Assembly: GCA_013399695.1 (NCBI GenBank)
Contig: VXAU01000303.1
Coordinates: 520,107 to 584,106, forward strand
Length of the DNA: 64,000 nucleotides
Reading direction: 5' to 3'
Origin: Formicarius rufipectus
Taxonomy: Eukaryota; Chordata; Aves; Passeriformes; Formicariidae
In this document: in pieces, positions 50,494-61,469 of the stretch
Layout of the letters: each line of letters begins with the position of its first letter
Position numbering within the stretch: position 1 is the stretch's first letter
Program-made: the position numbers and the translations under genes
The notes under the pieces: generated by a model
Databases searched by the model: none
The model's input: only the letters and a program-made list of their open reading frames with translations
What the model was told of the DNA's origin: nothing

Positions 50494-50695
50494 GTCACAG
50501 AGTCACAGTCTGGGTTGGGTTGGAAGGCGTGTTTATAGATCATCTAGTCCAAGCCCTCTGCCATGGGCAGGAACACCATCCAACCTGGCCTTGGACACTT
50601 CCAGGGATGGAGAAGGCACAGCTTCCCTGGGCAACCTGTGCCAGGGCCTCACCACCCTCCTCACCACTACACTTGGTCTGCTCAAGAGCTGCAGA
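50494..50695 (-). mobile_element. CR1 LINE 3' fragment at a gene A acceptor
   Basis: Reversed CR1 3' end: CACAGAGTCACAGTCTGGGTTGGGTTGGAAGG then ATCATCTAGTCCAAGCC and the GGGCAGGAACACC block. It is sense to gene A, and its 3' terminus stops roughly 35 bases before the 193-nt exon's acceptor. Confidence 0.88.
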
Positions 50696-52970
50696 ATTAC
50701 TTTGGTAATTCCATATATTTTCCCATCAGATGCAACTGAAGGAGAGAGAGTGGCTGCTGGGGAATTGTACCTACATGATAAGAAAACCCTCCAGGCCAGC
50801 TGGAAAGTTACGTGCCACACTTTCCACTCTGATGTGTGAGTCAGGAAGAATGTAAAGATAAAGGTCAGTGGCAAAGTGTGGTTAGGTGGATTGATAAACC
50901 ACAGAATGTTTCAGATTCTGGAGCAGTAAGAAACAGTGGAAGGCACTGGAAGGAGTGTATTCACACAGAGCCAGCACCTGGAGACTGCTCATGTGCCTGA
51001 ATGAAGGTATGAAAGCAGGAAGTAGGAAACAGTAGCAGGAAGCCTCAAACTGAATTGGCAATGCCACAGAAAAAGTGAGGAAGAAAGGGAAATGAGATCC
51101 CAGCACATCCATAGCAGTGCAGGAGATATTTATCTGCTGAGGCTTTACCCTTTGCTGTGTGGGATAACTGAAGTAAAAAGGCTCTTACCCTAAAATACTA
51201 CATTCCTTCCCTCTTCTGTGTGCCTATATTAGTTCTGACTGATGTTTTAACTTTGGACAGATGTCTCTAATGGTGAATAAATGGTGATTCCATGGCCCTG
51301 CACTGGCCAGGGTCATGTTCTGGCTGTAGATGGAAGGACACGTTGCTTCCTGTGAAGATACCAGACTCAGTCTGTGACTCATTAAATCGAGGGTGGCTAA
51401 TGCTCAGGTTTGATACCTGCAACCATTTTATTCCCTGACAGTTACCAGCCCCTCCAGGGAGTGGAAAGCCATGCTGGAATGTTCTTTGGCTCTGTGAGAG
51501 GTGACTGGCTCCCAGGAGCATTTACAACTGCCAGCCTTTGCTAGTGCTGTCAGTGCTCAGGGGAACAAGTAACAGTTCAAAGCTTTGGAATTTTGAAACT
51601 TTTGCTGCAAGTTTAAGAGCATATAATTTCAGAGTAAAGGAGTTCCCACCCCTGAATTCAACTGGATTCAGAAGAACATTGATGCAGCTGAAAAAGGCCT
51701 AGAGCTGTTGGAGTGTGGCCTGTTATATGGTTGATTCATAGCAGATAAACCAAGGAATTTAGTCTCTAAGAGCTCTTTAGTGAAACCAAAACTTACCAGA
51801 AGAGAAATCTCCCAGCCCTTTTAAGCAGAGTCCTGGTTAAACTGCTCAGTAGTTTGTGAATTGAGGCGACTGTACTAATTGCATATTGGACAGAGGCTGA
51901 TTGAGTTCATGTCTCATGGCTGGAAATCACGAGCAGTGAAAGCTTAATTCACCATGCTGTTCCAGCATCACCTCCTGTTTCATGAGCCACTGGCCTTTGT
52001 TCATGCCAGACTCAAAGTCATGTCTGAACATACAGTCCTGTCAATAGCCTGGGATCCAGATGTTTCTTTCAAAGCCAAGACGATAGAGGATCTGGGCCTC
52101 GATACCCATGAGCTGAGTAGTTCTGCTTGGTGTGAGAACAGGGACTGTCACACGTGTTCTCTGAGCAAGTGTCTTGTCCTGCGATGGACAGGGGAGGAGT
52201 TGGAGAGTGTTCACTGATTGATGCAGCACTCCAGTCACCCAGGTCACAGGATGTGTCATTTTTACTCTCTGCCTCAGCTCCTCTGACCAAGGGGCTCCTT
52301 CCAGCTGGGGCTTCAGCATTAGTGTATGCTCACAGTGACCAAATACCCACTCTGCATCTGGGACATCTCCAGGAGCTGCCTGTTCTCCAGGAAACTCTGT
52401 GGTAATATTGACCTGAACCCTAAAAGCCCCAGTTTATTGGTAACAGTGGGCCAGAGCCCCCTTCCAATGGAGCTGTGCAGCCAGTCTGGAATCAGGGCAC
52501 TGGGACCGACCGTCGGCATGGCCATAGGCAACCAAAAGCTTAGGAATTGCCTCCTCCTGAAGACTCCTTCAGAGAGCATTTGCCATCCATGCTCTGCCTG
52601 TACCCATAATCAAGTGCCAGATGGCTTAAAATGGTGTGTGTGTGTTCCTGCAGAGGCTGTTAAACACCCTTCTCTGATCAGCAGCTGCACATGTGGTGCT
52701 TGTGGGATGAGTGGGAAATAACAAATTGCAAAGAACGTTTTCAGGTGTGTTGCCTTATGTTGTTAGTCCTGACCACAAGGAAATCAGTTGTAAAAAAAAA
52801 ATCTGCTTTTAAAAGTGAGTTTGTTATTAAGTTTTCACTTTATTTGCTAAATTATTTTTCTGTGAACTGAAAAGAGACAATGAGGTTTTATTTGTGCGTG
52901 TTTTCTTGTTTTGTTTTGTTGGGTTTTTTTCATTTTTTCAGCTATCTTTCCTTGCTACTAACTCTTTCAC

Positions 52971-53103
52971 CTGAAGAAATCCAGTGATTTTCCCTAGTGC
53001 TTTCCATACCCCCTCACTTTGTTGACTATTTTGTTTATTGGATTTGTTATTTAAAATCTGTTTCTTTATGTCTTTCTTTTTAATTTCCTCTTCTTTATCA
53101 AGG
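52971..53103 (-). CDS. Gene A internal exon (133 nt)
   Basis: The acceptor CTTACCTTTTTGCAG and the donor TTTCTTCAG|GTGAAA bound one completing base plus 44 open codons. The first half is very Lys/Glu-rich (LDKEEEIKKKDIKKQ), which looks helical or coiled, followed by an Asn/Gln/Ser-rich linker and WKALGKITGFLQ. The leading C completes the AG left by the 23-nt exon upstream, giving Ser. The exon ends in phase 0, as the next exon requires. Confidence 0.72.
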
Positions 53104-53319
53104 CTGCAAAAAGGTAAGCTGAGTCCCAAAGCTATTCTATCCTAAGTTCTGGCATTTTATATATATAAAACTTCAGGGCTGATGGCAACAATACCTGGGA
53201 TTATTTATGGGTTTTCATAAAAAAAGAAAGAGGAAAATACAGAATTGCATGGCTCCTCTCTTCCTTCCCCATTTCCCAACCCCCTCCCCACAGAGGAGTT
53301 TAATGTTAAATGATAAATG

Positions 53320-53610
53320 TGGAAATTAGAGACCATCGAGAAAATCCAATTTGGTGAGGAGTTTTAAAAATCCCATAATAAACGCCGAGTGAAATGTATG
53401 ATTTAATGCGGGGCGCCAATGGCTGCTATTATGTGCTATTAGCAAATCGGGGTTGAGAGTGAATCTTTATCACGGGGCGCGCGCGGGCCGGGGCCGCCTT
53501 CGCTGCCGCTATTGATTTGTAGCCGCTTGTCATAATGACATGGGGAAGCAATGAATGGAAGATGTGCTTTTGATAGGATTGAAGCAGTGCAAAGGGGGGA
53601 GAAAAAATTC
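53320..53610. promoter_or_regulatory. Candidate ultraconserved-type block
   Basis: In the gene A intron just upstream of the 133-nt exon. Slow-changing-looking AT-rich sequence (CCCATAATAAACGCCGAG, GGCGCCAATGGCTGCTATTATG, TGCTATTAGCAAATC) is interrupted by a small CpG burst at 53472-53500 and continues with CATAATGACATGG. Low repeat content and no acceptable frame. Conservation is inferred from appearance. Confidence 0.45.
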
Positions 53611-54591
53611 AGCAAGTTTTCTATCTCTTCTGCCTGATTAGATTTTTTTCTTCTTTTAAGAGCTTTCACATTCCAATAAAAATGCTAAATCAGCTCTGAA
53701 GCAGAATTGTTAGGGAGTAAATAGCCAGTCACATTTAAAGGAGGAAAAGATCTGACTTTACAACTCCAGTTTCACAGCAGCTGATGAGTCCAAAGAATAT
53801 TTCTGGCTCCACAGAAATGACAGTAGTGGGTGGTGTGAGCGTGGCTGGGAGCTGGTCACCTGCACCCGCAGCTCTGCAGGCAACAGGGGCAGACATGTTT
53901 GTGGGATGCGGCTTGTCAGGATGCACAGGAATTAAATCCCCAGTGTCAAGGAGAGGAGGATGTGTTTCATGATCTCTGAAACAAAAGTGCCTAAAATGAA
54001 AAAAGTCACCAGCCTTTGCCTTATAGCTACAAATAATAAAGGTCTCCTTTGCATCTGGAAAGAAAGTTGTCACTTTAATTACAGGTGTTCCTCATCAGAA
54101 ACCTGACCCAGGTTTGATGGAAGGGAGTTCAGTGCTGTGCTGTTTGAGGAACAAAATATGTTGTGGGCTTTCCTGGGACTCAGGCTCTTAGGAACCAACA
54201 ACAGAATACTACACAGCCATGGGTCTTGTGCATGTGGGGAATGAGACGAAACCCAGCAGTGCTCAGGAGTGGGTCTGAGGATGGGTCTGCATGTGGTGGT
54301 CACACATGGCTTTGTCTTTCTGATGAGTAGATCCGTGAGCTTTTATATTCCTGCTTCCCAATCATTCTGCCCTCCCTGGGAAGGGGGGACCTGCCTGCAG
54401 GTGCAGAGCTCCACTTTGAGCTCCTTTGAATCAAAGGCTATACACATCTTCTCTCTTTACTGTTATAATTATGGTAGCTGTTATTATTATTACTTTGGTT
54501 GGCCAGGCTGAAATGCTGTGGGCTGAGTAAGGGTTGGGATTTTGATATTTGGATCCTCCCATTTGGCCCGACCAGCCTCAGCTGCTCTTAC

Positions 54592-54614
54592 CTATGGAAA
54601 CCCTTATGGAGTAG
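54592..54614 (-). CDS. Gene A small exon (23 nt)
   Basis: A 23-nt exon between an acceptor GGTTCTCTCAG and a consensus donor CCATAG|GTAAGA. It encodes LLHKGFH plus two bases. It is the only exon found that takes phase 0 from the 93-nt exon and hands on two bases, which is exactly what the 133-nt exon needs. Being so short, it rests on splice signals and phase rather than coding content. Confidence 0.5.
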
Positions 54615-54915
54615 CTGAGAGAACCTGGTTTCCAGGGCTCACTGTCAGTATGAAATGGCAGATTAGAAATCAATGCAGAGAGTCCAAGTGCCCACTTCAT
54701 CACTCAGGAGAAAGAAATACAGTATTCCTGCTCTGAGACTTGCGCTCATTAAAATCACATCTTTTAAAACACCCTTTGAATTAAAACAGTGATCAGTGGA
54801 GATGGGAAGACTTTCATGCAGAGGTAATTTTCCAGAGGCAGGCAGGCTGATGGCAGGGTGCAGGTTTGACGTGGTGTTCACCATACCACCCACTGGTCTT
54901 ACCAGACACACATAC

Positions 54916-55008
54916 CTGGTGTGTGCAGCTCCTGTCCTGCTGGAGGTCGCTACACACCTGCTGCAGAAATTCAGTACAAGCCTTTGATGTGTCATATGCT
55001 GCTTTTTG
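54916..55008 (-). CDS. Gene A internal exon (93 nt)
   Basis: A very strong acceptor (CCCTTCTGTTTTGTCTGCAG) and donor (CACCAG|GTATGT) flank 31 codons in phase 0-0, beginning QKAAYDTSKACTEFLQQV. Alternating charged and hydrophobic residues suggest an amphipathic helix. One of the clearest exons in the window. Confidence 0.72.
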
Positions 55009-55430
55009 CTGCAGACAAAACAGAAGGGATTAGCACCTGACTTGTTCCTGCTCAAGAGCATTTGGTGATTATGAATCACACAGGGTTGGATGCTTTAGGA
55101 ATCCATCTCATCCCTCAAGCTGGTCCAACACACTTATACAAAGAGAATGGATTATTCCTGCAGATGTGAATGAACCTGTGAATGCTCTTTTGCTAGGGGG
55201 AAGTGCCATTTTGGGCCAGTCTTTTGTGATGTTTCATAAGAAGATTACAACTTGATTCTCTACCTTTATTTATGAAAGTAAAGGTAGGCTGGAAATCAAC
55301 TTTGGGAAGCATTTGGTGCTAGTGTGATATTGCCTCTAGAAGGGTTGCTCATACTTCTGAACAGATGAGTCAGCAAAAGTACAGAGGCAGTGTGCCAAGC
55401 TCTGTCCTGTCCTGTCCTCTTGACTCCTAG

Positions 55431-55638
55431 GCACCAATTTTATGACAGCAGCAGAGGAGGTTGGTACAACAACAGCTTTCAGACATGAAGAAACTGCTGC
55501 CAAGGGGAAGGGACTAGTTTGTTTTCTGTATTTAAGAATTAATGGCTTAAATGACAGCTGGATTATACAAGTGGCCCAGAATCTGAAGTCTGTGGACCCA
55601 GAGGGTGCTGTTGAAAGCTCTTGGGTCAATCTGTCTGT
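55431..55638 (+). CDS. Plus-strand exon candidate antisense to gene A
   Basis: A strong acceptor (CTGTCCTGTCCTCTTGACTCCTAG) and a consensus donor (CTGTCT|GTAAGT) flank 208 nt open in one frame, containing MTAAEEVGTTTAFRHEE. It lies in a gene A intron on the other strand. It may be an antisense noncoding exon. Confidence 0.25.
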
Positions 55639-55734
55639 AAGTGTTCAGTGTAACTGTTCATATTGTGAACTCTCTCATATGTAAGTTTTGATTGTCACCT
55701 TCAGGAACACAGTTGAGCATTCACTGGCACACTC

Positions 55735-55832
55735 CTGCACAACCTGGTCTGATTAGACCTGCTCTGAGCAGGGAGTTGGACTGATGACCTCTTGAGGTCC
55801 TTCCACCCTGAATCATTTAATGGTTCTGTAGT
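55735..55832 (+). mobile_element. CR1 LINE 3' tail, short
   Basis: Only the last 100 bases: CAGGGAGTTGGACTGATGACCTCTTGAGGTCCTTCCACCC and a decayed tail. It lies in gene A's intron, antisense. Confidence 0.8.
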
Positions 55833-58049
55833 ACCTGTTTTGTGGCAGGGAAGGGCCAACTTTGGTCCCTCTGGTCCCTGCTCATGGCAGGGGATGGGAC
55901 ACGGTGACCTCTGAAGGTCTCTCTCTGCCAAACCATGCTGAGAGTCTGTGATCTGTGTGTTTTGTCCTAAGTGCATGGGGGTTGTGTGGCCCATGGCATG
56001 ACTCTGAGCCGTTGGATGCAAGTCCCATCAATGTCTGATGACTGTTTAGATTCCTGTATGCTGAGACACAAACAATCATGTTCCTTTGCTTTGTATTTCA
56101 TTAATAAACCTGGACATAGAAACCCCTAAGCCCACAGTAGCAAGGAGAAACAATGATATGGCAAACAGTCACTTAATTTTGGTAAGACATTGTCAGAAGG
56201 GCAAGACTGTGCATTTCCTGAGCTATTGTTTTCCCTCTGGCCCTCTTTCTTATGCTTTTGTGTGGTTGAAAAGGTAGAAGGAGAGAGCAGACTTTAACAG
56301 TAGCTTCTAAGACCATCTCTCTTCTCTGAGTACAGGTGCTCTATCTCTGCAGTCTCCTGAAAGCACCTTGATCATTTTCAGTTTGGAAGCTTTTCTGTAA
56401 TAACACTGTGATTGTTATAGCAGACAAGTTCAGGGGCATTTGTTGTGTTGCTCTCTGTTGGAGCACCTGCAAGACCCTTTTCTGTCATGCTGAGGGTCCA
56501 AGGCTCTGTCTTTCCTGCATGTGCACCCCTGCATTCCCCAGCACTTCTGGGGCTCTGGCTTCAGGCATGGCTGTCTGAGCCCCTGCTCTGAGCACTCAGA
56601 GTCCTCAGCAGAAATGAGCTCTGAGAGAATAGGAATACAGAAAATGAAATTAGGATAAATCAGGAGTTGACTGAATCATGATCTTTTTAACAAGTTGTAG
56701 AAATATTCCTCTGCAGGCAGTTATGAGACAGCAGGTCTACTGGCAAACATTCTTTCTAATTCTCTCATTCAAAAAGAAACATGACTATCTGACTTCCTGA
56801 AGCACAAGTGCCTTCATAGTGATGTCATCTGAGGACTAACAAGGTCATGTGTGAGTTTTTCAGGATATGTCATTTCTCCTCTCAAAATGTAAACTTTTAA
56901 TTGTTGCTGGTCTTTGCTGACTTCCTCTTCAGAAAACAGGGATGCAGCTTCTCATGCTGTTTAAACCTGAATAACTGACCCTGCTAAAATGACATGTTCC
57001 AGCATTCCTCCCTTCCCACTCTCGACATTTGTTTCTGCACCTCCGTCTTGCCAGTGCCAGAGCCAGACCAGAGGCAGTGTAATGAGAGCTGGTGTGGGGT
57101 AGGATCCTCTGGGAGGTGACAGGATGACCCACTCCTCCTTGGAAGTTATCCAGCATATTAAGTGAAAGGCACAGTAAGGCACAGAGTGACGACGATCCGG
57201 GGTGCTCAGTCCCCATCGCTCTGAGATGGAAGGGTGGCAGGGTGGGCTCACAGCTCTTTGCAGTGTTCTGGGCTCGTGGTGTTGCAGCTGCCAGGCAGCG
57301 TGACAGCCACACATGGCATTAGCCAACACGGCTCCCACGTGCCGTGTGGGAGGCACTGACTCCGTGGAACATGTGCCGGGTGCTGTGCCAACATCCCAGG
57401 GCTGCAGATCTGGCTGGGCAGGCGAGAGAAGCACATTCAGCAGTAACCTTGGTTAGTGTGAGTGCTGAAGGGTCCCTGGAGATGAAGGAAAAGACTAAAG
57501 GAGCAAAGGACCAAAAGGTAAATACAGACTTGAAACATGTGCCAGATCCAGGATCAGTGAGTTGTGCCATGAACTGATGTGTCCTGATGGCTCCAAGGGC
57601 TTGATCTGGAAGGAGATGAGTACAGCACCTAAATCTCCAACAGCAGCAACGGGCACAAGACAAGAGCTGAGCTGTCTGTCCTGCAGACACTCATCAGGGC
57701 AGTGGAGGCACGACCCTGGCTACCAGTAACCCCCAGGACATGGCACTGATTGTAGGATTGCAGGGAAGAAGAGGGATAGTATAATATTTAGTAAAATCAC
57801 TGGGATAAAGAAACCTATTTGAGGGTTAAAAATGCAATGGTGTGGTAATGTGGGGAGAGGTGAAAGCTGGGCTGCAGAAAAGGAGACTATGGAGAAGAGA
57901 ACAGTGAAGCTCAATGGATGTTGTCCTGGTTTGGGATTGTGCTTTGGGATCCTTGCAGCACTCAGTCACTGGTGGAGCTCGTGCCAACAGCAGAGGCTCC
58001 AGCAGCATGGGAACAGCAGAATTTGGTTATGGTGTACTCTAGGTGGTAC

Positions 58050-58187
58050 CACACTTTTCTGTAGGGAGCCCTGAAGTTTGCAGTCTCTGGGCTTGAGAGA
58101 GAGGAACTGCTCAAGCAATTCATCTGGAACTAATGGGGTTTTTGCCTTTGATAGGGCTGTGCTTTTCAATACATCTTCTGTGTCAGC
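58050..58187 (-). CDS. Gene A candidate exon (138 nt)
   Basis: 46 open codons in phase 0-0, including LVPDELLEQFLSLKPRDC, a protein-like stretch. The acceptor chosen is CCAGACTCCCAG; an alternative 28 nt upstream would lengthen the exon and change its starting phase. The donor GTG|GTACCA is below consensus, so the 3' edge is uncertain, although phase fits the 93-nt exon that follows. Confidence 0.45.
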
Positions 58188-58512
58188 CTGGGAGTCTGGT
58201 GAGACCAGAACCTTGCTGTGATCATTTCCACACAGGACAGCAAAGGTTGCTATTTAACCCAAAATTTAGTCTGATATGCCCTCCCTGGCAAATAAGCTTG
58301 AATAATTACTGCATTTGAACAGTAAAAAAAAATACCTGTCATAATTTCATCTCAGAGGATGAAAATCTCCAACCTTGTCTGAGTGCATAAAGAGCAACTG
58401 GCAAAGGGAGGTTTCTCTCTGTGTACTAAATGAAATCTGTCTCAACCAACCCCAGACAGTTCTAGCCTGCTTATTCCTGTGTTAATTAACATGGCCCCTC
58501 ATAGGGACTTAC

Positions 58513-58596
58513 CTGTGTTGGGAGGGAGGCAGCAGCCGTGCTCCCTCTACATCTCTGTGCACATCCTCCCCCCATGTCAGACCCCCCAGCACTAGC
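58513..58596 (-). CDS. Gene A candidate exon (84 nt)
   Basis: Splice sites are close to ideal (AATCCTATTCCTCAG acceptor, CACAG|GTAAGT donor) and the 28 codons are in phase 0-0 with the next exon. The peptide is Gly/Ala/Ser-rich and low in information, and a second frame is also open. It may be coding, or an untranslated leader exon. Confidence 0.4.
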
Positions 58597-59527
58597 CTGA
58601 GGAATAGGATTGCTGGTGACTAGGGATTTCAGGTGGGTCTAAGTCCTGAAGGCTTGCAAATAAAGTGAATTCCAAAGGGTGAATGCCTGGACCTTTTGGC
58701 AGTTTCATCCACTATACAAGTCTTGAAATTGTGGGGACAGCTGTGGGGACCTGCTTGGACCGAAGATGTAAGCTCACCCTATGTTAAAAATCAATTCTGG
58801 GCCTGGAGTTAGCTTCACAAAAATATAAAGTAATCTGGAGAGTCTTTCGTCTCTAGTAGTAGCAGAACAACAATGACCTCATGATTACTGTGACAGTTGT
58901 CTGTTATCTGTTGGAAAACAAGACCTGTCCATTTCATATAGGAAAAAATGCCCATTTTAACTGTCAGTCACCATTTCCCCCAGTGTTGCCAACAAAAAGT
59001 TATTTTTGTCCTCAGGGGCTGCCCCCACCTTCTTCCTCTTGTACAGCGTCTGAAAATCTTAGTGGTCCATTGTACATGTGCTGTGTCTGTCACGGAGAGA
59101 ACTGCTGTTCCCCAAACATGAGTCTGGATTCTCCACAGGACTGCTGGGCACAGGGACACTGCTGGCTGGGCTGGTTGTTCCATCTCTTTTGGGGCAGGCA
59201 GGTGAAGGAAGAGCTTTGCAGGGATGGGAATTCCAGTCTGAATCACAAACTCTGATTTTGTTGGAAATGAAAGAGTAACTGCAATAAAAAACTGAAGAAG
59301 GGAGTGCCTTGAACTTTCTGAAAATTCCTGAACTTCCTATTAATAGACCTGTGTTTAGAATAATGTGAAAAATTGAGTCTCTCCAAGCATTGAATCATGT
59401 GCATTCCCATGAGCGCTCAGCATGTCTGCACTCACACAGCCCTATCCCACTCCATCCCTCCCGTCCTGGCTCTGGGCTAAAGGTGCAGCAGGAACCACCA
59501 CCGGTTCTGCAGCATCTCAGCTGTGGA

Positions 59528-59715
59528 TATTCATCACTGGCCTGGTGATTTTATAAAACATTTGCGTTCCCCATACTTTATTAGTCCCTGACAGACTCAT
59601 TGTTTATAACATACTTCTCAGCAAGCTGTTTGCGACTCATCGCCCTGCTTGCTTTATAGTCTATAAATATTTAATTCTTTAATAAACTGCTTATATGTAA
59701 TATCAAATGACTGAT
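59528..59715. promoter_or_regulatory. Candidate conserved noncoding block
   Basis: Repeat-free AT-rich block with several TTTATAA/TATAAA elements, TTTGCGACTCATCGCC and ATTCTTTAATAAACTGC, upstream of gene A's first found exon. Confidence 0.4.
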
Positions 59716-61029
59716 GTACTCCTCTCTCCTCTTCAGCAGTGCTACTATTTGCAAAACAATTCTTTTGGTGTTTTGGATAGCAATATGTTCTATAAATGCT
59801 TGAATTTCCTTTTCCTAAATGGCAATTTCTTCAGAGTATTTGGTGACTTGACAAGCAGCACAATGGCTCCTGCAGTGCTCCAGGAACTGCCCCTTCCTAA
59901 AGTCTCCATGCACAGATTTGCTTCCAAAAGGCCACAGACTGAAATCACAATGTCTGGGACACTGGAGTGATATTTCTGGTATTATTTCCCACCTGTGCAT
60001 GTTGGGAAGCAGTGGCAGCCCAGCTGCAGGAGCCTTGTGAGCACATTGGGCGCTGTGTGGAGTGGGGTGGGGGTGTCCTGGGGTGATCATCCTCAGTCTC
60101 ACCGTGAGCGGCATCCCCTCTTCCTTTGCCTCACCCACTGCATGCTCAGCACTTGTTTTCCCAGCACAGTCTCCTTCCTGCTCCTCTTCAGTAGTACTTG
60201 TGGAAAGAGTCTCTGAACAGGTTTGGTCCTAGACTTGGCTCCATCCTCCCTGGGGAGTTCTCCACCCTGGGAGCAGGCAACAGGCTTCTGGACTCCTCTG
60301 GCAATCCGCAGCCTTTGGGCTCTTCCTGGTGTGCCAGACCCTCTCCGACATGCAACAGAAGCAGGAACCTTGAGGACTGCAGGAGAAGTGTCAACGAAGT
60401 GAGGGCATGGCTAGAGCCATCGATCTGCTCTGCAGCCTGTTCCATGTCTGGGTCAGAAGACCCTCTGAGGCTGGCAGTCAGATGTGGTCAGGGTGGGAAG
60501 CTGCCTTGGCTGCACTGGGACCCATGGCAGAGTGGACAGACTTGTGGAGCTGGCAGGGAGAGCTTTCCATCAGCACGGGCACAGGAAGGAACAATGACAC
60601 TGTACTGCCATGTCTGTACCTCTCAGCCTGTCTGTCAGTCCTTGTCCTACCCTCCACCTTGGTGCAGGTTTCTTCTCAGGCTCTGCCTTTTTACTGTCTT
60701 CCCTAAGGTTCACGGCATGCCAAGGCACCATTTGGGATTAGGCACTGTGCTCTGCTGCCAGGGCGAAACTGGGTGGGAGAAAGATTCAACTCCTGGAATA
60801 ATGCCAGCAGCATGGTGCAAACGTGGCCTTTCTGTGGAGTCGCTGTGTGTTGGTTTCAGTTATTCTGCGTTCCCAGGTTCCATTTGGTCTGGATAGACAC
60901 CTTGGCACTGAGCTGCTTTGAGACTGGAGACCAGAAAGATGGGGCAAGGCCAGGCGACACCTTTGGAGCTGCTGTTCTGCAGAGTCCAGAGCAGCCACGC
61001 TGGGGTCAAGAAGTCATCGACTGGAGCAG

Positions 61030-61108
61030 ATGGGATGGACCTTGGAACTAGATGTTCATTAAGGTCCCTTCCAACCCAAACCATTCCATTATATGATTCT
61101 ATGATCTG
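61030..61108 (+). mobile_element. CR1 LINE 3' tail, short
   Basis: GAACTAGATGTTCATTAAGGTCCCTTCCAACCCAAACCATTCC, ending ATATGATTCTATGATC. Little diverged in the tail, so probably one of the younger copies here. Confidence 0.82.
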
Positions 61109-61440
61109 CACAGACTACTCCATCTGATCATGGCTGCTGTGTTCCTTGCAGATGGCTTTGGGCTGCTCACTCGGGTCCAGGCTGGTTTGAACACAGGTTC
61201 AGTGTCTCCAGGGTGGCAACACATCTTAGCTGTGCCACTCAGAGGCTGTGAGGGGGCACACCCAACTGCTGAGTCAGGTTTCCAATTGCATTATTCCTCC
61301 TCTCCTGGATTTTTGCAGGTGGTTTGGAATGGCAAACAGAGTCCAGGTTTGGGACTACTGCCTAGAGGTGGTCCTGTGCCCTGGGTTTGATCAGACTCGG
61401 CAGCCTGTTGTCTGCTAGGTCTCCTGGGTGCCCTTGCAGA

Positions 61441-61469
61441 ACTGTGTGTGTATGTGTGTGTGTGTATGG
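61441..61469. repeat. (TG)n microsatellite
   Basis: A short TGTGTGTATGTGTGTGTGTGTATG run. Confidence 0.9.

Larger units (their letters stand above)
42758..58596 (-). other. Gene A, unrecognised split gene (exon chain)
   Basis: Seven exons on the minus strand join into one open frame of 250 codons plus stop: 58596-58513, 58187-58050, 55008-54916, 54614-54592, 53103-52971, 50458-50266 and 42846-42758. Their lengths (84, 138, 93, 23, 133, 193, 89) sum to 753, and all six junctions keep phase. The last five are the solid core; the first two are less sure. No initiator ATG was found, so more exons lie upstream. The product is hydrophilic, with no signal peptide or membrane segment in the visible part, a Lys/Glu-rich stretch near residues 114-130 that could be helical, and a basic, aromatic-containing C-terminal region. 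I do not recognise the family. An extra exon could hide in the gap inside the last intron. Confidence 0.6.

Noticed and set aside
52326..52721. 131-aa plus-strand ORF
   Set aside because: No supporting acceptor or donor; lies opposite a gene A intron.
53735..54073. Minus-strand exon with a good acceptor (AACTTTCTTTCCAG) at about 54028
   Set aside because: No donor in the open frame gives the phase required by the 133-nt exon; the 23-nt exon at 54614 fits instead.
54085..54121. Minus-strand 37-nt exon after TTTTGTTCCTCAAACAG
   Set aside because: Weak donor (GTTTCT) and incompatible phase.
60198..60896. 232-aa plus-strand ORF
   Set aside because: GC-rich chance frame, Cys/Trp/Ser-rich, no splice or family support.
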